A stretch of DNA of 64,000 bases, from contig WTXI01000045.1 of NCBI GenBank assembly GCA_022376515.1, forward strand, positions 124,001 to 188,000, read 5' to 3'. The notes beneath the pieces are model-generated. The model saw only the letters and a list, made by a program, of their open reading frames with translations, had not been told where the DNA came from and did not search any database. The position numbers were made by a program, and so were the translations under genes. Of the stretch, positions 55,201 to 64,000 are shown one piece after another. Positions within the stretch are counted from its first letter, which is position 1. The number at the start of each line of letters is the position of its first letter. Source of the stretch: Lactifluus volemus (Eukaryota > Basidiomycota > Agaricomycetes > Russulales > Russulaceae).

Positions 55201-56917
55201 CTCCTTTGCACCGGGCATCAAAAGGGGGGAACACTGACATCGCACGGTTCCTTCTGGAGAATAACGCTGATGTCAATGCACGGGATACGAAAGACAGAAC
55301 TCCACTTCACTGGGCCTCAGTGGAGGGACAACTAGAAATGGTTAGTCTGCTGCTCCAGCACGGTGCAATTGTGGACTGTTATGATAAAGATGGCATGACC
55401 CCTCTGCGCTGTGCGGCGGCTTCGGGACATCTGGACATTTCTCTGTTATTGCTAGACCGGGACGTGGACGTGGACGTACAGGGCATGAAGGGCTGGACCC
55501 CGCTACACTTCGTTTCATTCGATGGGTACATTGAGGTCGCCAAGTTGCTCATCCAGCGTGGTGCAACTATTGATAGCCGGAATGATAAGGAGAATACCCC
55601 CTGCATGTCGCCTCAGGGAATGGCCACCTCGATATCGTGCGGCTCTTGATCGAGAACGGCGCGAACGTATCTTCCAGATGCAACAGGGGCTGGACTCCGT
55701 TTCACTACGCATCATGGCTCGGGGACCTTCATGTTGTCGAGTTCCTACTTCGTTGTGATGTAAATCACGATGTCGGCGTTCAGAATGCGAAAGGACAGAC
55801 CGCATTGATCCTAGCATCATACGAAGGGAAATTTGACGTTGTGCGCTTCTTAATCGATCGAGGAGCAGACTTGAATTTCCGATGCAAGAAGTCATGGGTC
55901 GCGTTACACTGGGCAGCTCAAGAGGGACATCTTGACGTCGTACAGCTGCTTCTAGACCGCGGTGCAGACGTGAATGTACAGGCCGACGACCTTCGGACTC
56001 CTCTGTATCTGGCTTCGCAGAATGGGCATATCAAAGTGGCACGATTGCTAGTTGAACGTGGGGTAATTGTCGATTCTTGTACTGATAAACAGCAAACACC
56101 GCTTTACCGGGCAGCTGGAAATGGGCAAGTCGAAGTCGTACACTTCCTACTCGAGTCAGGAGCGAATGTACATGCGATGGATGAAGACGGCTGGACTCCG
56201 TTACACAAGGCATCGTGGAATGGCCATGTCAAGATCATCAGGTTGTTGCTCAGTCGAGGAGCAAATCTCGACTCACGGAATCGCGCCAATAAGACTGCCG
56301 CAGATTTAGCATCGGAGAATTATAAGGCCAAGGTTGCAGACTTCCTGGTCAAGTGCAAAGGAGACGAGAATGTTCGGAATGGGATATACTCAACTGGATT
56401 GGATATAATGCTGCACGACACTAATGAAGAGGACATTACGGAACAAACTTCACTACATGCTGCGGCCAAAGAGGGTAAACTTGGCACTGTGCGGTCGCTT
56501 CTTGAACGAGGAGCAGATGTCAATGCACGAAATGCAGAACATGAAACTCCGCTAGAACTGGCATCAGAAATGGGGCACTTCGATATGGTGCACTTATTGA
56601 TTGAGCGCGGCGCGGAGGTGGATTCACGGGACAATGCTGGGTTGACCCCGTTACACAGGGCATCGCGATTTGGGCACACTGATGTGGCACGGTTGTTGAT
56701 TGACCACGGTGCGGATGTGAACGCCAGGATGCAGTATAATTGGGCTCCCATTCATCTCTCAACAGGCTTTGGACATCTCGACGTTGTAGAATTGCTGCTT
56801 GCACGAGGCGCGAACCCGCATTATCTCACCGATGACGGTCGATCCGCATTCCAATTGGCGAGAGGAAGAGGATGCCGTGAAATTGTACACCTACTCAGAG
56901 AGCAAGATGCAAAGTAA
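52233..56917 (+). pseudogene. NLR-D: Goodbye-NACHT-ankyrin gene, two frameshifts in exon 9
   Basis: Exons: 52233-52511, 52568-52615, 52676-52871, 52908-53075, 53130-53168, 53322-53492, 53549-53573, 53631-54230, 54285-56917. First-type N-terminus (MASTSTLPSNLPTIIDAA) as in B. Intron 2 begins GT. NACHT motifs GKPGSGKS, YIIIDALDECP and TSRP are intact. In exon 9 a base is missing near 54989 (actccccag where the paralogs have actcctccag) and another near 55599 (a C in a C run), each shifting the frame. Without those losses the protein would be about 1,386 residues with about 18 ankyrin repeats. Confidence 0.9.
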
Positions 56918-58649
56918 GCATAGCACTTACTAGTAAGGTGCGATGAATCATGGTATGGGCACTGATTTGAGGGCTAACTTGGTCCATAGCGGCACACTGG
57001 CATCCACCGTGATGCCTCAGTGACTTTGTTCGGCTATCCCCATCCACCTTCCAGACTTGCGCTTCAAATTGTGCAGGTTCACGTTTACTATACTTTCCAC
57101 CTAGCGTTGCTAAGTAGTTGTACTTTGTGGTTTTACTATCGCTCTCACGCTTCTACTTTACTCATTCGTTGACCGTGATCATGCATATATACTCCTAGCC
57201 CGCCGTCATATCACCGTGTTGCGTTCTCTCCTCTTAGTTTCTGTATGACACTTCCCTAGTATCTCGGAATGCCTCTGAACGATTTTCGCGAAGCCTTGCG
57301 TTGCTAAATTCTAGTGTTTAACTTGATTTAGTTTGTTAGTTTGAATTCCAGAGCTTTTTGAAATTACTGATAATCGCTGTACTAGTAAGACACTAAATGT
57401 TCCGCACAAACCACCAGGCCCTCCAGTCGCGCGCGCCCACGCGCAGGGGGTTTCATGTATGGGTTGAGCGCATTGTCGGGAATGGAAAGCGGTGCGTAGT
57501 AGCCCCGCGGCGAGGACGATGTGTGCGGAAGAACTGTGATGGTGAGACGGGAGGTAATACTGTAGATGATAGCGTTTTCAAGTGGATGAAAACGAAAGTT
57601 TCTTCGGCGCGGCGGTAGTTAAGAGGGGGTGTCTCCGTCGCGACGAGGAAGCATGGGGCAGTAGTTATTTTTTGCGAAGACGTCAATGTGTTTAGTGATT
57701 TACCGTATAAGTACAAAAAACGTATCGTCGGGCGGCGTGAGCCGAATACAGTAGAGAGAAAAATGGAGAAAAGGGGGGGGGGTCGACCCTTTCTCGTCGG
57801 TGCCGTCGGTACTACTCAAAAGGTTTTTTTGCTTCTATCGCATTCGCGAGACGCCAACGCACATCGTCGGCGGAGGGCGAGATACTAGTACCAAGTAGCA
57901 CAAAAAAATCGTCATGACCTATTTTTTGTTTTCAGGAACAGGAGTCTACACGGGTTCTTTCAAGGCTTTCCCCGCGGGATAGGTTTCATATACAGAAATA
58001 TAGATCATAATTAGGATGCAAAGTTTAAAAAATGGACATATGGTGGAGTTCTCGCCGGAGTTACCGTGCCAGTGGACGGCTTGACGTTTTTTGGGGGGCA
58101 AGGCTGTGAAGGCCGCGCCGCGCCGCGCGACGCTATTAATAAAAGGGAGTACTGTAGTACAGTATGGTGGGGTTTGTTCGCCCCCGTAGTTGTCGTAGGG
58201 ATGGGTGTCTCAAGGGTAAAAACAAACGAGAGGTATGGGAATAAAAGTCTCTTCGCTCACTTGGTACTATGCATCTTTTTTCTCACACAACTCATGGTGA
58301 AACAGGTCATCCGCGGGAACGCCGGGTGACCTTTTTTTTGCTTAAAGGGGATATGCCTCTCCTTTGCTCGCTTCCCATCTGGGCACGATGAGTTAATTTT
58401 AGAGTTGTAGGGAAAGCTTGGGTGTTTGCGATAATGGTCATACGACCTAAAATAGGATTACATATACGGAGAAACCCTTTTTTTTTCTAAGTCTACATTT
58501 ATATTCCGCAACATGTGGCTATGACAAAGACGTAGTCCCGGGGTGGGATAGTAAAGGCGGCCGACGAAGTAAGGAGCGTAGTGCTGTACTCAACGTTTTT
58601 GTGGTTGTGTGGTGGGGGAAGTCTATAGTAGGGTTTACAAGTACACTAA
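56918..58649. other. Duplicated 3' spacer of NLR-D
   Basis: Near copy of 47100-48870. No gene supported. Confidence 0.7.
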
Positions 58650-60762
58650 TTAGCATATTCTGGCGCCTACTCCGGCAAGAGGATCTGTCCCGGGTCCCAG
58701 ACTTGTCTCGGGAGCATGCAGGCGCGGGTCGATTTGATGAACAGGCTCACAGCCTTTCCTCCTTGGGCAGTGCTCAGTAGGATGGGGAGTGAGAGGTCGC
58801 GATCTACTGGAGGATGATGCGACGGGCGTCATCGTAGGGTGGGCAGGCCGTGATGACGTGTTCGGCGGTTTGCATGGGTGCCCTGCAGGAGCAGCTCGTG
58901 GGGAGGTCTGGGTGGAATTTGGCCGTGTACGACCCGATGAAGGCATGGCCCGCAATGATCCTGACGAGGGTGGAGAAGACCGCCCTCTCCTGTCCCTTTG
59001 ACCCTTGGATTACTGGCGGGATTTTGCCGTTCGGAGGGCAATGTAAGTTTGAGAGTGGTGATTGTTGTTCAGCCAGTGGTTGGCCCATGTGTCGATTGCT
59101 GAGGCTTTGGCTTCGCGACGTTGACAGCTGATGGTGAGCGGTTCACGGTGGTTGGGCGGGAGCGGGCGCGGGGTGATCGTGTTTGTAAGGTGCTTGGCAC
59201 GAACGAAGCTGTGTAGCGAGCGGTCTTGTGGTGCCCAGACTACCTGGACTTTGAGGTTCCTCTTTAAGGAAAGGAGAATGTCAGCCTTCTGTCTGAACGA
59301 GAGAGAGAAGGCTTGGCCGGGGTGAGGGCCAGGCTTGGTTATGTTGCAGATGGCAGTGGAGACTGTGGAGTCAGGGGAGATGAGGACGAGGTGGGTAGTA
59401 GGGAGGATAGTAAGGATAAGTGAGATACCGGTGTCAAGGGCTGCGAGCTCGGTGTTGAGCACAGCAACCATAAGCCCTAGGGGGCGCTCGGAGTGGCGGA
59501 TTTCTCTGCCGTTGCCATAGGCCACGGCGGCCGCGATACCGATAGGGGTGTTGTCTTCTCTGTCAGCGTTAGTGAGGGCACCCCGGCAGAAGATCGCCAC
59601 TGGGGGCCATTTCGGCTTTGAGGGAGGTAACCCAACGTTTTCGGTCTTCTCCGCAGCGGACTTGAGGGGCCTGGGTGAGTCGGTCATCCCATCCGCACAG
59701 GTTCCACAGCGCGAGGGCATGCGGGCGAAGGCGGGGGCTGTGTGTCGGGACGAGATCGGCTAGTTCTGTTAGGCGAGATCAGGCGGGGCGGTTATGGGCG
59801 GGGAAGAATGGAAGCGGGAGGTTTACTTCTGTGGTGCTGGTCCAGTGACTGCCTAGGCGTTTGAGCAGTTGGCTGCCGCATGGGAGGCGGTATAATCTGA
59901 GGGCATAGTTCTTTATCAGCAGTTTGATACAGATGTCAACGGGATAGATGGCCATGAGTTGGTGTAATAGCTCACGTACCAGATATGATGCGAATGGCCT
60001 CATTTTGAGCTGTTTGACGTTGTTTGACAAGGCCTAGTTGGCCCTTATACCAGAGCTGCACACCGTAAGTGAGTACCGGGAGGCATATGGCCAGGCGCCA
60101 CCTGGCAAAGTCGAGAACTCTGACTGAGTTTCTAAGGAGTTGGAGTGACTTGAGAGTGGACTTGACACGGTTGACAACAATGGAAATGTGTTGCTTCCAC
60201 TGGAGTTTGAAATCGATGTGGAAGCCTATTAGATAGCGGACGCAGTTAGTGACATGAATTCTATAATAGGAGAGTCGGGCGTACAGCCAGTGAGCGGGGA
60301 CAGGCGAAATAAATGAGCTCGGTTTTTTCAGGCTCGATACCAAGTCCCGATCGCATGAGCCATTCTTCGCACTCGGTTGTAGGGCCTGTAGGCCGAGCGG
60401 AGGCAGTGGCTGACGGAATCGTATGATGCGCCACACGCAAAGATAAGGCCATCGTCCACATACATGGAGAGGCTCGAGTTGTTCCACTGGTGAATTTTGA
60501 GAAGGAGGGGGTAAGTGTAGATGATGGAGCGGACCGGAGAGATGGGTGAGCCTTGCGGGGCGCCAACCATATGGGGTCGGAGACGAAGCCGTTGAAGCGA
60601 AGTTTGACAGAGCGATCTAATAGAAAGGACCTGAGCCACGAGGTCAGCTCCAGGGGGAAGCCTAGTGACCGGAAGACATGGATAAGTGGGTGGTGGTTAA
60701 TGTTGTCGTTGCCCCAGGCCACCGAGATGTCATGGGTAAGGGCTGGGAACGCCTCAGGTGGT
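58650..60762 (-). mobile_element. LINE1-D: 5'-truncated Tad1-like LINE fragment
   Basis: Same domains as LINE1-A and C: RT with NDNINHHPLIHVFRSLG, LTSWLRSFLLDRSVKLRFNG and MYVDDGLIFA, thumb FARWRLAICLPVLTYG, RNase H-like region, and CSCRAPMQTAEHVITAC. A four-base deletion near 58805 relative to LINE1-C shifts the last frame. Its 5' end is followed by a separate poly(A)-tailed insertion. Confidence 0.87.
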
Positions 60763-60778
60763 AAAGTTATTTTTGGTA

Positions 60779-61005
60779 CCCACCTTGAATGACGCCGTTG
60801 GACAGCGGTTGATGTAAGTTCCCTCTGTCCTCTCTGCCTCACACGCCTCCATATGTACTCCTTACCATACTGCCTCCGTTGACGCCTCCCTCTTATTATG
60901 TCTCTTACGGTATCTTCCTCGTGTCGTTACTTGTCTTGTAGGCTACTGTATGTCTTGTTGCTTGTAGCAGGGACAATAGATTCCAATTCAAAAAAAAAAA
61001 AAAAA
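60779..61005 (+). mobile_element. Short poly(A)-tailed retroposon with about 15-base TSD
   Basis: About 210 bases of pyrimidine-rich sequence ending in 16 A (60990-61005), inserted in the spacer junction. The copies flanking it are aaagttatttttggta (60763-60778) and aaagctattttcggta (61003-61018); the other units have one copy of this site. The pattern is that of LINE-mobilised retroposition (SINE or transcript copy). I see no clear Pol III boxes, so the source is unknown. Confidence 0.75.
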
Positions 61006-62152
61006 GCTATTTTCGGTAACCCGGTAAGCTGGCGTCCCAGTGCTGACATAAAGCCGTTCCGTTCCGTTTTGACGACCCACTTCGATGATGCTTCCATTCG
61101 TTATCTTCTCTGTGTTCCAGACTCGGAGTCTACGCTAATTGAAGCTATAGACTTATTCTGTTCCCAGTAGATGTAAAAAACGATGTCCTGGGTGCAATGT
61201 CCTATTAGTGTGTGATTCCTCAACGCCATTTCTCATTTCATGTTTTCTCATCTAGGTGTGGACAAAGCTCGGTTTCGCGTGCATTGGGTATACTCAAATG
61301 CGCGCAGTTCGTAGTAATGACTGGAATCTGGAGCAGGAGCTGAGTAGAGCTATGCGTTTTTAAATGTGGTGCGTTCCGCTACATCATCAGTATTGACTAG
61401 TTCCACTAGGTCCACGTAGGTGTACTAGTAATACTAGTATGCCTTTCGCATTCTTATGGACCTCCCGGTGTTTACTATGACTTTGATTTGGACAATTCGC
61501 CATCGCCTCGGCTGATGTCCTGCACACCCTCCTCGACTTCCAGTTACACGTCCTTTTGTCTACACTTCTTCCATGGGTGAATCCCGCGTAATAGCATCGG
61601 GCTTTGCCCGTGTTTCCCACACACATACCCAGTCCCTTCGACCCTGTGGGACAGGTGATCTCTCGTGTGCCGAGGACGTATGCGAAGACGTGAGTACTGA
61701 AAGTGACACGATAAGGACGTATTTTATTCCCGTTATCGGAGACCTGCACGTTTAAGAGAACTTGTATATTCGCGATTGGCTCAATGTAGTGCCTCGTATC
61801 TATGGCCGAGAAAATTTAAAGGATAATCATTTCTATGGCAGCACCATGTCGATAGCCAGTTATCGTAGAAAATTGTGTACTAAATATAATGTCCCGCAGA
61901 GGCTGCCCGGGCCCAACGCGATTAGTACAAGTTGGTCTCGGACCTAGTCTGTATAATTTGATATTTTCCAGCGTCTACTGTCAAGCATGTCAAGGTCACC
62001 TGTTCACCAGAATCTCCCTTTGACGCTGTGTAAATGAGGCGATACGGGGCAGCTCATGCGCCCGTCTACTGTACCCTGAACCCTTTCACCACTCCCACTT
62101 CTGCTTTCCTGTCATTCCAGAACACATCAACCCTCTTACCTACGTGAGTTCT
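61006..62152. other. Duplicated 5' spacer upstream of NLR-E
   Basis: Closest to the spacer upstream of NLR-C. The ATG that starts NLR-C is GTG here, so translation of NLR-E would begin three codons later at 62153. No gene supported. Confidence 0.68.
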
Positions 62153-64000
62153 ATGGCGTCTACGACAACAACATCTGGCTTCCCCATTATCATCGATGCT
62201 GCTTTACAAGAGTACACCAAGCAGACGGAGATCGATCTTACCCAGAACCCATTCGCTCTCAAAATCCAACACTCCGATTCTCCCGATGATGTCCTAGGGC
62301 TGTTCCAAGAGCGAGAGAAGGAGTTTAAGGAATATCGAGATGGAAATCGCAAGCTGATGAATTGCCTCAAACCAGTAGTGCAGGTATTGCATGCACTCTC
62401 TGGGGTGCTTGGCGACACGATTAGCGTTGTGAGCCTCATGAGCTTCGTTTCCCTCATGTCCTTGTTTATTGATTCCTTTTCCAGCCATTTCCACCATCAA
62501 AAGCAATCTTTGTTGGAATTGATGTTCTCCTCGCAGTACGCCCTTCTCCATTATCGCTTCCGGTCTGATCCTTCTGACATGTCACTACTTCAGGCCGCTA
62601 GTGGCGTTAGTTCGAGTTATGACGCACTAGAAGATCTATTCCAATGCGTTCAGAATTTTCTTCAACGCCTACATGTTTATACCCAGATTCCTTTCCCCCC
62701 CGCGATGACAAATATACTCGTGAAGATTATGGTGCAAGTACTCTCAGTGCTTGGCTTGGCAACAAAGCAAATCAAGCAGGGGCGTTTCAGTGCGTAGGCC
62801 CTTCCTCAAAATATGTCACGTGTAGTTGAATGTGCAGCAGAGAAATTCGCGAAGAAGCTGTTCGGCGAGAGTGACATTGAAGCTGTGTTACAGAGGCTAG
62901 ACCGCCTTACCCACGAGGAGGCTCGCATGACCGTTGCCCAGACGTTAGAGGTCGTCCATGGTCTTATGGATAATCTGAAGGTCGTCATGGACGGTGCGTG
63001 ATGCTTCTTGACTCGTTACAAGAATTGGACAGGACTATTTTCGTAGATGGCAAGGCTTCGATGAGCGATATACGGAAATCTCTTAGTATGTTATTTGCGT
63101 GCCCATGAATTCGTGTAGATTGGGCTGAGGACCAATCTAGTCAGTATGCAAGACACAGCTAGTAAGATAAATAAGATGGAACGTTCGTCATCATCCGGAT
63201 CTACTATCTTGGTCTTCGAGGTTGACACTAAATTGAAGGTGACCAATTACAAAAGGATGTGAGGAACTGGCTCTCTCCCCCAAACCATTCGACGAACCAC
63301 AACATCGCATGTCGAACTCACCAGAGTGGGACGGCAACTTGGTTCTTGGAGGGGAGTATTATTTCTGAGTGGAAAGAAAGGGGATCCTTGCTATGGATAC
63401 ATGGAAAACGTATGGTTTCTTCATCACTGGCACGTTCAGACTTCTAACAACGTTTTGGCCTATTAGCTGGTTCCGGAAAAAGTATACTCTTGTACGTGTT
63501 GATGAATTGTTTCATTTTCATCTGCAGCCACTGAGTTGCCGACCAGGTCCGAGATTATCGAAGACGTCTCTGGCTTGCGCGCAGCTGGGATGGCATCCAT
63601 GGCATATTATTATTTCGATTTCAGAGACGCCAAGAAGCAGAATCGCCATGGCCTACTTTCCTCTCTCCTCACCCAGCTCTCCGTCCAGTCAAATTCATAT
63701 TATGACATAGTCTCCCGGCTGTATGCGGCACACGACAGTGGCATCCAAGATCCCGCAGATCATACACTCACGCAGAGTTTAAAGGAAATGCTGGAACTCT
63801 CCGGACATGGACCGATATACATCATCATGGACGCTTTGGACGAATGTCCGGATGTCTCTGGCGCACCAAGTTCACGCGAAGAAGTGCTCGAACTTGTGGA
63901 GGAGCTCGTCAATCTGGAACTTCCGAATGTTCACATTTGTGTTACTAGTCGCCCCGAATTCGACATCCGAGCCGTCCTCGAGCCTTTGACAACACTTCGC
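62153..64000 (+). CDS. NLR-E: Goodbye-NACHT-ankyrin gene, cut by right edge
   Basis: Exons: 62153-62428, 62485-62532, 62594-62789, 62826-62993, 63047-63085, 63239-63409, 63467-63491, 63547 to the edge. Second-type Goodbye domain as in NLR-C (STTTTSGFPIIIDAA). Intron 2 has a GC donor (62533). Walker A is GKPGSGKS after splicing, Walker B YIIMDALDECP, and TSRPE is present. The visible exons have no frameshift, so this is the only copy that may be intact; the ankyrin exon is off-window. If the 36-base intron at 62790-62825 is not removed, an in-frame TAG ends the protein early. Confidence 0.9.

Larger units (their letters stand above)
5904..64000 (+). repeat. Tandem segmental array: NLR gene, spacer, LINE1 fragment, spacer
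   Basis: A unit of about 10 kb recurs: NLR gene (about 4.7 kb), 3' spacer (about 1.7 kb), 5'-truncated minus-strand LINE1 (about 2.1 kb), 5' spacer (about 1.2 kb), next NLR. It is seen as A-LINE-B (5.9-20.8 kb), C-LINE-D (42.4-56.9 kb) and D-LINE-E (52.2-64 kb). The LINE1 sits at the same position in each unit, so it was present before the duplications. The C-D and D-E spacers and LINE copies are nearly identical, implying the most recent duplication. Between B and C the unit is replaced by the 20-kb transposon nest. Confidence 0.88.

Overview
The window is from a filamentous basidiomycete, most likely an Agaricomycete. The evidence is short GT-AG introns of about 50-60 bases, a tandem family of fungal Goodbye-NACHT-ankyrin (NLR-like STAND) genes, Tad1-like LINEs, a Ty3/gypsy element, and a PIF1-type helicase gene of a kind I associate with large basidiomycete transposons. 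There is no prokaryotic feature. Almost all unique coding capacity lies in five paralogous NLR genes (A to E, all on +). The rest is retrotransposons, DNA transposons and duplicated intergenic sequence.

Layout: 1-5903 is a minus-strand Ty3/gypsy element (5' LTR 5390-5903) inserted in intron 5 of NLR-A and itself split by element T1 (1578-3843). NLR-A exons 6-9 follow (5962-11104), broken by element T2 (6686-8240). Next come duplicated intergenic DNA, a 5'-truncated LINE (12.8-14.9 kb) and NLR-B (16194-20792). From 21.06 to 41.2 kb is a nest of transposons: LINE2 (-), cut by a solo LTR (21811-22290) and an hAT-type element H1 (23132-25565); an unpaired hAT-type end (28288); a 1.6-kb Tc1/mariner-like foldback element (29445-31035); a transposon-type helicase/USP-like peptidase gene (-) split by the 5.5-kb element T3 (32825-38354); and a GGCC-rich TIR element (38683-40162) carrying a degenerate tRNA-like sequence. 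T3 holds a solo LTR and three collinear fragments that look like a captured host MCM4 replication-helicase gene, with an unknown C2H2 zinc-finger gene and a regular TGACTCA array lying between two of the fragments. From 41.2 kb to the right edge the tandem NLR array resumes: NLR-C (42407-47099), LINE copy, NLR-D (52233-56917), LINE copy, NLR-E (62153 to the edge).

The NLR genes share a nine-exon model inferred from conserved splice sites. An intron divides the Walker A motif, and the last exon carries about 18 ankyrin repeats. When the small indels are accounted for, the model gives about 1,387-1,388 residues. Each of copies A-D is broken, A by T2 and B, C and D by one- or two-site single-base frameshifts. 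Since these sit in or next to short homopolymers, assembly error must be excluded before calling them pseudogenes.

The most novel observation is the T family. T1, T2 and T3 have termini beginning CATCAG, subterminal arrays of a CTTAA/GCTTAA motif, a shared internal core, and exact 2-bp target duplications (CA, GA, TA). Empty sites can be reconstructed from the paralogous NLR genes (T2) and the helicase reading frame (T3). At least T3 has captured host gene sequence.
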